Shown: positions 20,299-31,552 of the stretch, piece after piece
Layout: the number at the start of each line of letters is the position of its first letter
Numbering within the stretch: position 1 is the first letter of the stretch
Source: Loripinus fragilis
Taxonomy: Eukaryota > Mollusca > Bivalvia > Lucinida > Lucinidae
Direction of reading: 5' to 3'
DNA length: 64,000 bases
Assembly (NCBI GenBank): GCA_964019695.1
Contig: CAXHUL010000503.1
Location: 248,001 to 312,000 of the forward strand
Notes under the pieces: generated by a model
Databases searched by the model: none
What the model was told of the DNA's origin: nothing
Seen by the model: the letters and a program-made list of their open reading frames with translations, nothing else
Translations under genes and position numbers: made by a program

Positions 20299-20925
20299 AC
20301 AGGGGTGTGGAAATACCAAGCCCTACTTGTCCAACCTGGTCCCATTTCATTCAGGACAAAGTAAAAAATTCTATTTATTTGTCCTTGGACAAGTACATGT
20401 ATAAAGGAAGTCAATACAATTTGGTATTTCATTTTTGCGAACTCAAATGTTGTATCGAAAACAGTCTGGATCCAGGATCTACACAATTTACTAGGGAGTT
20501 TATATCTAGTTTCATGCTGTTTTTTGCAGGAGTTTGTATTGGCCTCGACGCCACAAAACCTGTCTTCGGGGTTTCCTACAAAACGAGACTCAAACCAGTC
20601 TCCTCAGCTATAGAGATTAGCTAGAAGTTTGAAATTTTGCTCTTAGCAAGACTAGATATGATACTTTCCAATAAGTGAATAACAAAGGCGCTGATCAGAC
20701 TGCACAGATGTGCAGGCTGGTCTGCCTCTTTGTTGTTCGCAAACTCCCGAAGACAGGTTTTCTCGCGTCAAGGCCCAAATATTGTTGCTGAACAGTAAAT
20801 TATAAGCTAATCTTTTGTTTCGGACCAGTAAAACTTTCTTTGGACGAGTACATTATGGCCATTTACTTGTTCATCGACAAGTAATTTTTTTTACTGTTTC
20901 CACACCCCCTGTGTAGATATATGAT
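20299..20925. mobile_element. hAT-like non-autonomous element with CAGGGGTGTGGAAAT ends
   Basis: The left end CAGGGGTGTGGAAATACC and right end TGTTTCCACACCCCCTG are inverted. The interior has repeated short words such as TTGTCC(A/T)xGGACAAGT. A related copy with a readable duplication is at 46200. The right end is duplicated at 20935-20985. A MITE family B copy is nested at 20538-20777. No transposase. A hAT assignment is an inference from the CAGGG end and the 8-bp duplication of the other copy. Confidence 0.7.
20538..20777 (+). mobile_element. MITE family B, copy 3 (nested)
   Basis: Left end GGCCTCGACGCCACAAAACC, right end GGTTTTCTCGCGTCAAGGCC. The interior has CAGTCTCCTCAGCTATAGAG and GCTGATCAGACTGCACAGAT, same orientation as the copy at 1782. 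It is inserted in the hAT-like element. Confidence 0.85.
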
Positions 20926-21038
20926 CTACACCTATCCACCAAGTAATTTTTTACAGTTTCCACACCCCTGTGTAGATATATGTCAGATGTACGTCTATTC
21001 ACCTTAGTGATGTAAACTGATGTATTTTATATATCCAG

Positions 21039-21232
21039 GACCAAAAATTCCAAGCTATGCTAGAGAAACCATGACATCTCGTCAGCATACCCGTGAAGAT
21101 TTGTTTTCATCCAGAGAAATTCCAAAGCCTGATGCCTTAGATTTGAAACGAAGTAGATCTGATCTCGGCGGAAGTTTGATATCAGAGGAACCTCTAATAG
21201 ATCAGGAGAGGAGAAAAGACGAAGAATACTTG
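21039..21232 (+). CDS. DLEC1: DLEC1 exon 4
   Basis: This encodes 64 residues, GPKIPSYARETMTSRQHTRE, and ends LIDQERRKDEEYL. The acceptor is ATATCCAG|GA and the donor TTG|GTAATT. Phase 1 in, phase 0 out. It corresponds to the poorly conserved charged linker between the N-terminal helical blocks and the first ASH domain, so identity rests on phase and position more than on residues. Confidence 0.78.
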
Positions 21233-21439
21233 GTAATTATTGCTTTTCTGTCTGTTAACAATTAGGTTATATTGCCAGTTATTCATCAACAAATGGAATC
21301 CTATCAATTAATTGGATAATATTTTTGGGAAGAGTGTAGTACATGAAAATATCCTGTTAGTGTCCTATGATGTCCTATGAGCAGCAAAGTCTCAGACTAA
21401 AAGGTTGACCTCTATCCCTGCAAGATATGTCAGCATGGA

Positions 21440-24400
21440 CGGTTAACCCTTTACTCCATAATAGCGCCTTTTGACACCTTTGAAATATCATTTATTTGAA
21501 AATATTATTAAAAATGGAGGATTTGCTCTTTTGAAGCAAATTCTCCATTTTCCATAATATTTTCAAAAATATTCAAAACTTAACTTGAAGAACCAGTGTC
21601 TAAAAGGCCTGTTTCAGGGCCACTATGGATTTCCTTTAAACTTTGTGTAATAAAACTAGTATGTCTTAGCTGTAATATCATGAAATGTTGGATCAATAGA
21701 TGAATTTTTTTGAGTTTTATATTCATTTGAAGTGGGTGGGGTAATTCTACCCCAAACAGGGTTACGCTACGAAAACAACTATATTTTTATAACTGTATGT
21801 AGCTGAGAATCAGCCATTTCAAAATTATTTATGGGATAACAGATATAAAAAGTGATACGTATGATATTTTAAAATATTTTTAAATGATAAGTATATACTT
21901 ACTTGAAAGTCATACCAAAATTTTTGTTGTTTTTTTCTCTCCAACTTTGCGAAAAACCACAACATCTTTTCATGCTTGAATGGATTCTATTGATGTTAAG
22001 ATGTTACATAGTATATAAGATGGTTATTATAAAATTATGAAGAGTTGTTTCCATGGTGATTACTTTTAGAGTTATCTGCCCGCAAACTTTGGGACTTTAT
22101 ATTTTTTTCAGTTTTTTTAGAGTGTGTATACATACATTAGATATTTTAGATACACAATTGCTTCTTACTTACACAATGATCGGTCTTGGTGTGTAGAATA
22201 AAACAAAGGTTTCAGATTGCCGATATGACCTTGTAGTCAAAGGTCAAGGTCACATATACTAGGAACTTGTCTATGGCTCAAAACATGAATATATCTTTCT
22301 GTTTGTGACCTAGTATGTATATATTCGCCCCAATGATTGCCTATCATGTGAAGATTACAACAAATATCTCAGAGTGTGAATATGACCTTGAAATCACGGG
22401 TCAAGGTCAAATATTCTTAAAAACTGTCACACTGCTCATAATGCAAACTCCTCTTTGGTGTATTGATGGGATGTGCTCATATTTAGCACAGCAAATGCCT
22501 TTGATGTGTAGATTAAAATGTATGTTTCAGATAGTTGATATGACCTTGTGGTCAAAGGTGAAGGTCACTAATACTTAAAACTTGTCTACGGCTCAAAACG
22601 CGAACACCTCTTTCATTTTTTGACCTTGCATATTCATATTTGCTACAATAATTGCATAACATGTGAAGTTTACAACACAAGTTTCACAATATGGATATGA
22701 CCTTGAAATCAAGGGCCAAAGTCAAATACTTTTAAAAACTGCCACACTGCTCATAATACAAACTCTTCTTTGGTGTATTGATGGGTCGTGTTCATATTTA
22801 GCATACCAATTGAGTATGATATGTAGACTTTACTTTGCTCAATGACAATATGCAGTTCCACCTATGAAACTCAAACCAGTAACCTCTCTATCTTGGACCA
22901 AACTCTACCACTGGGTACTGCACTTTCATTATTGTGTGTGGTGATTACAATGAAAGTTTCAGATTACTGCTATGATTTGGAGTTTAATATCTAGGTCAAA
23001 TATATCTTACACATTTTGACGTTAATTCCTTTTGCATTTTTGTTAGAGGATTTCCATATATAGGGAAATGATTTCTTAAGGTGGGTACATTAAAATGAAG
23101 GTTTCAGAGAACAAATATGGCCTTGGTATCAAAGGTCAAGGTATTTAGAATCGGTCCTACAGCTCGCAACATGAACTTCTGTATTCATTGATAGAGGTTC
23201 TATGAATGCAAATGACCTATATATATTATCAGGTTGTTTGGCTTCTAGTGCCACTCCTCTTACTTTTTTGATGGATGATATTCATATTTTCAACATGTTT
23301 GTCTGAGGTATGTTGATGACAAGAAACTCTCTGTGTTCCAGTCAAATGTCAAATATTTAAAGCTCAAAAATATTCCAAAATACTTAAAATCTGGTTCTAT
23401 GGCTTGTATAGTGAGTATCCTTTACTAGTTTTGATGAAGATAATATATATTTTGCACACTAATTGCCTAAATGTGTAAATATCATCATTTGTTTTAGGTT
23501 GCTGCTATGACATATGATTCAAAGGTCAAGGTCAAAATATTTATATTTAGAGCAATTGACAGGTTTTAAGTATGTGTGACCTTGACCTTTGATCATAAGG
23601 TCATATCAGCTATCTCAAAACCTTCATCTTAATCAAAACATTATAAGCAATTATTGTGATAAATGTAAACACACCTGATCAATGCACGAAAGAGGAGTTT
23701 TTATTATGAGCAGTGTGGCAGATTTTAAGAATATTTGGCTTTGACCCTTGATTTCAAGGTCATATCCATATTGTGAGACTTTTGTTGTAATCCTCACAGG
23801 ATATGCAATTATTGTAGCTAATATGAATATGCAAGGTCAAAAAATGAAAGAGGTGTTCGCGTTTTGAGCCGTAGACAAGTTTTAATTATTAGTGACCTTT
23901 ACCTTTGACCACAAGGTCATATCAACTATCTGAAATATATGTTTTAATCTACACATCAAATACAATTGCTGTGTTAAATATGGACACATCACATCAATAT
24001 ACCGGGCCGCGTAGCGCAGTCGGTAACGTGTCTGGCTACAGATGCGTGTCTGACTGCAGATCCAGGGGTCACGAGTTCGATCCCGGCCCGGTACCATACT
24101 TTCGTGGAGATTGATCATGAAATAATTTCTATGGTCATTCTCCTCCCTTCCGCTGATTTATTCAAGAAGGGTTGTTGTCAGTTACAAGCAAAAGTATGTG
24201 CACAAATTACTGGTTAACCGCTTGCTCAAGCCTGCCCAGGAAAAAGTGTGGTTAAGTGAACTGACCGTCCGGCAATGACCATAGCTGTTGACATGGGACG
24301 TAAAGCAACAAAAACAAACAAAACATCACATCAATACACCAAAGAGGAGTTTGTATAATGAGCAGTGTGGCAGTTTTTAAGAAAATTTGACCTTGACCCT

Positions 24401-25280
24401 TGATTTCAAGGTCATATCCATATTCTGAGATCTTTGTTGTAATCTTCACATGATAGGCAATCATTGTGGCGAATATGTACACACTAGGTCAAAAACTGAA
24501 AGCTCTCGGTATTTGCGTTTTGAGCCATAGACAAGTTCCTAGTATGTATGACCTTGACCTCTGACTACAAGGTCATATCGGCAATCCAAAACCTTAGTTT
24601 TATTCTACACACCATGACCAATCATTGTGTAACGTAGAAGCAATTGTGTATCTAAAAATTCTAATGCATGTATACCCACTCTAAAAAAATGTAAAAATAA
24701 AAAAAAAGCCTGTTTGCCAGGCAGATAACATTAAAAGTAATTACCATGGAAACAATTCTTCATAATTTCATAATTACCATCTTATGTACTATATCACTTC
24801 TAAACATCAATAGAATTCGTTCAAGCATTAAAAGATGTTGTGGTTTTACGCAAAGTTGGACAAGAAAAAATACTAAAATTTTGGTATGACTTTTAAGTGA
24901 GTATATACTTATCATTTATAAATGTTTTAAAATATTATAAGCATCAGTTTTTATATCTGTTATCCCATAAATAATTTTGAAATGGCTGATTCTCAGCTGC
25001 ATACGGTTGTTAAAATATAGTCGTCTTCGTAGCGTAACCCTGTTTGGGGTGGAATTGACCCACCTACTTCAAATGAATATAAAACTCAAAAAACTTCATC
25101 TATTGATCCAACATTTCATGATATTACAGCTAAGACATACTAGTTTTATTACACAAAGTTTAAAGGAAATGCATAGTGGCCGTGAAACAGGCCTTATAGA
25201 CACTGGTCCTTTTTCTTGAATTTTTTCAATATTGTCTAAAAATAGAAAATGGTGTCATGATCTAAAAATAGCCTGTGGAG
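21440..25280. mobile_element. 3.6-kb imperfect inverted repeat (large foldback transposon-like element)
   Basis: The left arm (about 21590-22260) returns as the reverse complement at about 24500-25210. For example, ACCAGTGTCTAAAAGGCCTG at 21591 matches the complement of CAGGCCTTATAGACACTGGT. ATCAGCCATTTCAAAATTAT likewise matches ATAATTTTGAAATGGCTGAT. Inner segments (22190-22850 against 23560-24560) are also inverted and contain GGTCAAGGTCA words, so almost the whole element folds back around a centre near 23200-23400. It interrupts intron 4. A SINE sits in the right arm. No transposase was found. Confidence 0.85.
24004..24322 (+). mobile_element. tRNA-derived SINE with 18-bp target-site duplication
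   Basis: The head GGGCCGCGTAGCGCAGTCGG carries an A box (TAGCGCAGTCGG) and GAGTTCGATCCCGGCCC carries a B box, both internal pol III promoter elements. The body contains GGTCATTCTCCTCCCTTCCG and the 3' end is A-rich (AGCAACAAAAACAAACAA). Flanking ACATCACATCAATAYACC at 23986-24003 and 24323-24340 is an 18-bp duplication with one mismatch. It is not a functional tRNA gene: the body is fused to 3' SINE sequence. Confidence 0.9.
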
Positions 25281-25365
25281 GAAGTCCATATGTTGTGGAT
25301 ACTCATTGGAAGCACCTTACTAAGCATCATAATAATCATTTTCATGGGAATATAAAGAATATATC

Positions 25366-25858
25366 GTCGGTCAGGAGTCAAAACCTTGTAACTCTGATTT
25401 TTACCAAAATGACTTTTTGTCAATGTGGGAATACCAAATGCATGGTGCACATTCTGTCGAATTCTCGTATCTCTAGACCAATCAGAACCCCCTTAAAAAG
25501 CATCAATCATGCTTTAAAATATCGTATCTTTGAAAAATTCCATTATTTTGGTGCTCATTTTTCATTCGAGATACAAGGATTTGCCATGAAAAAGATACTC
25601 AAAATGTCGTTACTGGATGGTTTTTCACGAAAAAATGGTCAAAATGACGTAACTCAAGTGAAACTCTCCGTAATGACTGTGAAATCTTTATTGGAAGTTC
25701 AAAACACCAATAACAGTGAATTTGGATGTTACTTAATACAATCCTGTCTGACTTTCAGCAATATAGGACACTCCTAGCAAAAGTTATTCAGTTTTTTGTC
25801 TCTCCTGAAAAATGTGAAAATCAATTTCAAAGATACAAGTTTTTGACTCCCGACCGAC
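25366..25858. mobile_element. non-autonomous element with GTCGGTCAGGAGTCAAAA ends
   Basis: Left GTCGGTCAGGAGTCAAAACC then TTGTAACTCTG; right, reversed, GTCGGTCGGGAGTCAAAAAC then TTGTATCTTTG. The TIRs are about 30 bp. The internal open frame at 25232-25777 has no domain and is not considered a gene. The target duplication is not resolved. Confidence 0.75.
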
Positions 25859-26219
25859 AATATGCCCTGTTTTTATAGAAAAAAACCCTCATGTCTCTTT
25901 ACAGTGGAATCTCATAAATTTGAAGTCTTAAGGACTAGAGATTTTATTTCGAAATATCTAAAGTTTGAATTATAGGGAGGAAGGCATAAGAATATATAAC
26001 CCCCCAAAAATGATTATGATCAGTTTTTTTCCCTATCAAACATTTGTTTTGTGTGCGTAAAAGAAACCTCTCTGGGAAACTTCTCTTGTGTGCACACAAA
26101 CGTGAAAAGCGTTTAAAATAGTTCATAGATTTTCTCTGAATACGTTTTGTCCGAAATTTATTTTGAATAAGCATTTCGAATTTTCGAGGTTTTACTGTAA
26201 TTTTGTATTCATTGAATAG
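25859..26219. other. end of intron 4; one degenerate hairpin MITE
   Basis: Near 26035-26100 a foldback (AACATTTGTTTTGTGTGCGT ... TGTGTGCACACAAACG) resembles the GGTGCTCAAAAG family loosely. No gene is seen. Confidence 0.45.
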
Positions 26220-26441
26220 GCCAAGTTTCCCAGCAGTGATGCTTGGAAACAACAGATGCAAGAAGATCAGCAAGCAGGAAAGAACCAGTCTCAACAACTT
26301 GCAGGCCATGACAAACTATTCAAGAAACCCGAGATTTATCCCCCCTTCAGCCCCAGGGGCTGGCAGCAGATCCCTCATTAAGGCTGAAAAATCCAAGCCA
26401 AAACAAATTGGAATACAAGAAAAACAACTGGAAGAAAAGAA
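26220..26441 (+). CDS. DLEC1: DLEC1 exon 5, with an apparent +1 frameshift
   Basis: Entering in phase 0 the exon reads AKFPSSDAWKQQMQEDQQA, then hits a stop in frame. The DLEC1-like continuation SLNNLQAMTNYSRNPRFIPP is in the next frame and runs to the donor GAAGAA|GTAAGT in the phase needed for exon 6. The NPRFxPP block is a DLEC1 signature. One extra base at or near 26277 (GCAGGAAAG, GG where a single G would restore the frame) explains the break. Alternatives are an unrecognised acceptor or a sequencing insertion. Confidence 0.8.
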
Positions 26442-26599
26442 GTAAGTGTTTGATACTTTTCTTATTTTGAATGAAAACTTTTGAGATGGTTCTTATTGGA
26501 AGCATCTCTATGAGACACTTCAAATGAGTATAATACATACAACTCAGCCTATGAGAATATGGTACTTACAGCATATATACACGCTGGTTTAGATTAACA

Positions 26600-26740
26600 A
26601 GCATAAAATTGTAAATATTTTTTACCCCATCAGTTTTACTCAAAAGAACTGTCTCATTGAGACGGTTATTTTGAGCACCCAAAACATATGTTTGGTTGAT
26701 AAATAAGAAATATAAAAATTTTGGTACTCTTAACTAAAGG
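26600..26740. mobile_element. GGTGCTCAAAAGAAC hairpin MITE
   Basis: CAGTTTTACTCAAAAGAACT, GTCTCATTGAGACGG, TTATTTTGAGCACCCAAAAC, ATATGTTTGGTTGATAAATA. The centre is self-complementary. It has no coding capacity. Confidence 0.75.
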
Positions 26741-26759
26741 CCTGATTCAAAACCATACT

Positions 26760-27055
26760 TTAAATGTCCATTTTGCAATCTTTCTACCTGCATTAAGCTA
26801 CCATCTGTCTTCAAGACCTTGTTTTCTCTATTTTTTGAATGGCCGCTTTTAAGACAGCCACTCAAAAATAGACAAAACAAAGGTCTTAATGACAACTGGT
26901 AGCTTAATGAAGGTCAAAAGTATTGTAAAATGCACCCATTTGAGTATTCTGCTTTACTTTTGACCTGCATTAAGCGGTTATTAGTCTTGAAAACCAATTT
27001 TCTGTCTTTTTGAGAGTGGCTGGTTTACACAGGTTTTACTGTATTATATAAGATA
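26760..27055. mobile_element. foldback element with GGCCACTCAAAAATAGA arms
   Basis: An inner palindrome at about 26815-26905 pairs AAGACCTTGTTTTCTCTATT with AATAGACAAAACAAAGGTCTT. The right end GAGTGGCTGGTTTACACAGG then TTTTACTGTA matches the end of the TA-flanked MITE at 53717-53927. Related, degraded copy. Confidence 0.65.
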
Positions 27056-27660
27056 ATCAGCATGACAAGGGTAAAGTGTTTCCTTGTCACAAACACAAAA
27101 CAACTTATGTTGAGAATGAGGCTTGAATAATAACTACTGAACACTCATAGGTTTAGATATTAAACAGAAATGGTAAAGATTTTCTTACCCATCAGTTTTA
27201 GCATATGAATTGGTGGTTCAAAAGAACTTTCTCACTTAGACGGTTCTTTTGAGTACCCACAACATATGTTTTGGTTAAGAAATAAGAAAATTAATATTTT
27301 GGTACGCACCTGAACACTGATACCATAGTACCAGATAATTTTGAGAGTGGCTGGTTTACACAGGTTTTACTGTATTATATAAGATAATCAGCATGACAAG
27401 GGTAAAGTGTTTCCTTGTCACAAACACAAAACAACTTATGTTGAGAATGAGGCTTGAATAATAGCTACTGAACACTCATAGGTTTAGATATTAAACAAAA
27501 ATGGTAAAGATTTTCTTACCCATCAGTTTTAGCATATGAATTGGTGGATCAAAAGAACTTTCTCACTTAGATGGTTCTTTTGAGTACCCACAACATATGT
27601 TTTGGTTAAGAAATAAGAAAATTAATATTTTGGTACGCACCTGATACCATATTACCAGAT
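27010..27660. repeat. 328-bp direct tandem duplication (two near-identical units)
   Basis: TTTTGAGAGTGGCTGGTTTA begins both units (about 27009 and 27338), and the match continues to about 27655 with few differences. The unit contains one GGTGCTCAAAAGAAC-type hairpin, so that element appears twice. Its high identity suggests a recent duplication in intron 5. Confidence 0.85.
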
Positions 27661-27689
27661 AAACAAAATTATTGGGTATATTTTTTTAA

Positions 27690-27790
27690 CCATCAATTTT
27701 AACATTTATTTAGGGTGCTAAAAAGAACCGATTCTTTTGACTACCCATAACATATGTTTTGGTTGAGAAATAAAGAAATCAATTATTAAG
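27690..27790. mobile_element. GGTGCTCAAAAGAAC hairpin MITE, deleted copy
   Basis: Sequence CATTTATTTAGGGTGCTAAA, AAGAACCGATTCTTTTGACT, ACCCATAACATATGTTTTGG keeps both arms with almost no loop. It lies about 40 bp upstream of exon 6. Confidence 0.65.
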
Positions 27791-27828
27791 GTCTCTAACC
27801 TAAGGTATATTTGTTCTGCTATTTTTAG

Positions 27829-27910
27829 GTCTGAGGAGCTTTCCCAGGTATTCCTTGTGTCCCCGCCGGAAGTTGTTTTCTCAGAATACAAAGTTGGACA
27901 AGTTTACGAG
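27829..27910 (+). CDS. DLEC1: DLEC1 exon 6 (start of first ASH-like domain)
   Basis: This encodes SEELSQVFLVSPPEVVFSEY then KVGQVYE, parallel to vertebrate [22 protein letters not shown]. The acceptor is CTATTTTTAG|G and the donor GAG|GTAAGA. Phase 2 in, phase 0 out. It is the first beta strands of an ASH/MSP-type domain that continues in exon 7. Confidence 0.92.
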
Positions 27911-27929
27911 GTAAGACCCTAAGAATCTA

Positions 27930-28135
27930 TAATGGGTGTGTGAGGGGTGGGGGTAGAAGAAACATCCTGAGAATCACTGCTTGGTATTACCAGGCTGCTG
28001 ATATGGAGATCTGTCCTACTCTGTTAAGAGTCTATAATCATGGGTGTGTGAGGTGGGGGTAGAAGAAACATCCTAAGAATCACTGCTTGGCATTACCAGG
28101 CTGTTGATATGGAAACCTGTCCTACTCTGTTTAGC
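27930..28135. repeat. 108-bp imperfect tandem duplication
   Basis: AGAAGAAACATCCTGAGAAT then CACTGCTTGGTATTACCAGG recurs about 110 bp later (CATCCTAAGAATCACTGCTT). It lies just inside intron 6. Confidence 0.85.
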
Positions 28136-28637
28136 TGAAATATATAATAGTCCCGCCAAAATTGTGGATTCATCCTGCATAATTGTATAAAATTCCATGC
28201 TGCATGCTATTTAACAGATGTGTGTCAACCAACACAAACCTGAGCAGTTGTAATTCTAATTACAATAATAAATTATTTTAGATATTTATCGAGTTCAGCC
28301 AATTCTGGAAAAAGCATAATATTCTTTATTTATAAAAGATGCTATTAATAAACCAGGACACTGATCACATGCCAAAGTTCTTTTAAACGGTAGGTCAGTT
28401 TTGAAAATGTTTATTGCAAAAACATGAAATGTTGCTGCCCTATAGTATGTGCAGTGATTTGTTACTCAATTTATCACTAGACTTTACCATTTGCTATGCT
28501 ATATAAGCAGAGTGTGTTAAAATCTAAATTAATTTCCTAATTATCAATTGTGCTCAAAACAAATAGTTAGACTAGTAAATAAGAAATAGTGACATTTGTA
28601 TACCTGAATTTTTCTCCATTGATTTGATTAATAATGG
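28136..28637. other. intron 6, nothing recognised
   Basis: AT-rich intron sequence before the exon 7 array; no element with readable ends. Confidence 0.4.
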
Positions 28638-29244
28638 TCCTCACAGCTCACATCTTGTACTATTACAGCTGACCTTGACTTTGAAAAATGTGTCATCCTG
28701 TATCCGGCAGTGCAGGGCTCTACCAGTCTCAACCCCTTACTTCTCTCTTGGTGTTCTTCACAGCTCACGTTTTATATTGTATTATTACAGCTGACCTTGA
28801 CATTGAAAAATGTGTCATCCTGTATTCGACAGTGCAGGGCTCTACCAGTCTCCACCCCTTACTTCTCTCTTGGTGTTCTTCACAGCTCACGTTTTATATT
28901 GTATTATTACAGCTGACCTTGACATTGAAAAATGTGTCATCCTGTATCCGGCAGTGCAGGGCTCTACCAGTCTCCACCCCTTACTTCTCTCTTGGTGTTC
29001 TTCACAGCTCACGTTTTATATTGTATTATTACAGCTGACCTTGACATTGAAAAATGTGTCATCCTGTATTCGACAGTGCCGGGCTCTACCAGTCTCCACC
29101 CCTTACTTCTCTCTTGGTGTTCTTCACAGCTCACGTTTTATATTGTATTATTACAGCTGACCTTGACTTTGAAAAATGTGTCATCCTGTATTCGGCAGTG
29201 CAGGGCTCTACCAGTCTCCTCCCCTTACTTCTCACTTGGTCTTG
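28638..29244 (+). repeat. Array 1: five 122-bp units built on the acceptor side of DLEC1 exon 7
   Basis: Units start their exon-like part (CTGACCTTGAC) at 28669, 28791, 28913, 29035 and 29157, exactly 122 bp apart. Each has an acceptor (TTGTATTATTACAG) and about 80 bp of exon 7. Only the last keeps the exon end and the donor (CTTG|GTAAGT). Copies 1-4 change into intron-like TTCTTCACAGCTCAC instead. Reading on from an upstream acceptor meets TGA at the next junction. Overlapping ORFs at 28688-29252 are products of the repeat. Confidence 0.93.
29157..29244 (+). CDS. DLEC1: DLEC1 exon 7 (last unit of array 1)
   Basis: This encodes LTLTLKNVSSCIRQCRALPV then SSPYFSLGLG, matching vertebrate MVIALQNTTTTSRYLRVLPP then STPYFALGLG. 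It enters in phase 0 and leaves in phase 1. Four acceptor-bearing partial copies lie directly upstream, so five consecutive acceptors are available; only this one leads to a donor without a stop. Confidence 0.92.
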
Positions 29245-29443
29245 GTAAGTAGATTAAATGGACCTTGGACCCATAAAACCTGTCTTTAGGACTTTCAACA
29301 AAACATGACTTAAACAAGTCTCCTCAGCTACAGAGACTAGCTTGAAAATTGAAAATTTGCTCCTAGCAAGTTTGGATAAAGTAATTTCCAATAAGTGAAT
29401 AACAAAGGTGCTGATCAGATTGCGGGGATGTCCAGGCTGGTCT

Positions 29444-31552
29444 CAGGGTTCCCACGAGCACTGGAAAACCTGGAAAATCACAAAAAAAAGTTCCATGCAT
29501 GGAAAAATCATGGAATTTGAAAAATACTGAAAAATCATGGAAAAATCATGGAATTTTGTGAAACAACTTGTTTGTTTGACTGCTTGCTTTCTGGCTATTG
29601 GTGATTTAAGTTTTTATCATTGTTTCAAAATGCATGTTTGGTCCTCAACAGGGCGGCCCGGCCTGCACTTGTTGTGCCTGATATTTTATAGTCAGATACA
29701 TGTAGCCTTAAAAATGTATGCAATTTAAGCATGTCAGAAGAATTCTTTTATATACTCCTCAAAATAATTTAAGGACCAATACTATCGATTATAACATTGA
29801 TGCATTTTGTGTAGAACATATTTTGAAAACCAATTTTGCGATATAGCCTTAATTTTTTGGACATCTTTGACGCCTTACTGCCAAGTGATACAGCGAAAAG
29901 AAAATGGTAGAAAATGTTACTAGCAAGGATTTTTTGTCATTTTAAAACTTGATCTTAATGTATTGGACTGTCAGTTTTTGTGTGTTATCTATGGACCACA
30001 GAACTGCATGAAATGAATGAAAATTGATTTTAGATGCTGAAATTACTGTTTTAATCCCGTCGATACCATCCACCTCTTCCTGTGAGAGAAAATTGCCCCT
30101 TTCGGCTGTGGCGTAATAGCCAGACTATGGATTCACACAACTGGTTTTGGCGTTTATCTACGACAATGTTCAAACGATTCGCCGGGGCATCTTTCTTACA
30201 CTCAACGGCATAGAATAACGTTTGAAAATCGGTTTCTTGATGGCTAAGTACACATATTGTTTTCAGAAAACAAATCAATGTCAAAACTCCATTGTCAGAG
30301 ATGAAAATGCTTGCTTAAAACTGTTTGAATATTTCTTTTGCATGTAAGCTGAACTGTTTAAAACAAAGTTTAATTTGATGTCACTTTCATACTTTTCAAA
30401 TTACCACAGAAGAGTTTCTTTACCCCACCCACTGCCTTTAGAAAGTGTATTTTTGAGGGTATGTGCATTTGAGACACAGCTATGGCAGAATTAGGCATGG
30501 GGATCATTAATATTGATTATTGATTTATAGGCATAAAGAATAGAAAGATTTTGTTCAAGTTTTACAGAATTTAAACGTTTCAGTTAACTATACTCGCGTT
30601 CTAAAATCTTGGTCCTTTAATTATTTTGAGGAGTATATAAGGTCTAACCAAAGGATATTCACTTTGTTTTTGAATGGAATCCAAAAGCCACATTGAATCA
30701 TTAATTTTGAACTATCAGATTCTTAATTTGCATGGTGAATCATATAAAACAGGCATTCAAGCGGGCCCTGCTATTCATATTTTTTTGTTCTTCTACTTTT
30801 CCTACATTTTCATGAAAATGCCTTACTATCCTAACTTTTTCACTTAAAATTTCATATATGCAATAAAATCATCAAAAAAATTTCCCCGCTTGCTTCGCTC
30901 GCTCGGATTTCTCAATAATTAAACTTGTTTTTCGTAAATGGCCACTCAATTTCTCACTTTGAAGTTTTCAGCTGCAAAAGTCATTCTGTTTTTGGATGAT
31001 TTTATTGTCACCACTTTTTTCCTGCTTTTTTTGATATATTATCATTAGTTTAATGACTCATTGTTATGAATTATTGTTTTGAAAAAGCCCCTCTATCTCT
31101 ACTTTTTACATTGGATAATCCCTACTTTTTCAAAAAAAAAAATCTTTTTCCCTACTTTTTCGTGGAAGGGCACATGAAAGCCTTCAAATAGAAGTTATTC
31201 AAAATATATCATCATAAAACAATTAGCTTTTGGAGCCATTTCAATTAAATTCAATCATCTAGGTTCATGTAGTATGGTGTTTCTGATTTTAAAATTGGCC
31301 ATATAAGTGACCTTTTTGGCTTGTTATTTGGAAAAAGATACAGAATGATGAATTATTGAAAAAATATTGAAAGGATATAAAATAACAGTTAGTCACAATT
31401 ATGCTTCGTGTGGAAAAGAATATAGAGGATGCAGCGAAGAGGGGAGGTTGGAGGCCGAGTGTTAAAAATGATGATGTAAATTACATTGTTGAACATGGAA
31501 AAATCATGGAAAAATCATGGAATTTTGTTTTTGAATTTCTGTGGGAACCCTG
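29444..31552. mobile_element. non-autonomous DNA transposon, CAGGGTTCCCAC ends, 6-bp TGGTCT duplication
   Basis: The left end CAGGGTTCCCACGAG mirrors the right end CTGTGGGAACCCTG. TGGTCT is duplicated at 29438-29443 and 31553-31558. It inserted into MITE family B, so the empty site is known. Subterminal words ATGGAAAAATCATGGAA repeat near both ends (29490-29555 and 31493-31525). Another element (about 29753-30636) is nested inside. No transposase. A 6-bp duplication with CAGGG ends does not fit typical hAT (8 bp); IS3EU- or Dada-like groups are possible. Confidence 0.88.
29753..30636. mobile_element. nested DNA element with ACTCCTCAAAATAATTTAAGGACC ends
   Basis: The left ACTCCTCAAAATAATTTAAG then GACCAA mirrors the right TTGGTCCTTTAATTATTTTG then AGGAGTA. 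TATA flanks both sides, compatible with a TA target. It has no coding capacity. It lies inside 29444-31552, inside a MITE: three layers. Confidence 0.8.

Noticed and set aside
24004..24095. Possible tRNA gene
   Set aside because: A and B boxes are present, but the segment continues into a SINE body with an A-rich tail and 18-bp target duplication; a stable cloverleaf was not established.
25232..25777. 181-codon ORF
   Set aside because: It spans an element with inverted GTCGGTC ends; no domain and composition like non-coding neighbours.
28688..29252. Overlapping + strand ORFs of 64-116 codons with repeated peptide
   Set aside because: They run through 122-bp units whose length is not a multiple of three; the only supported coding part is exon 7 at 29157-29244.
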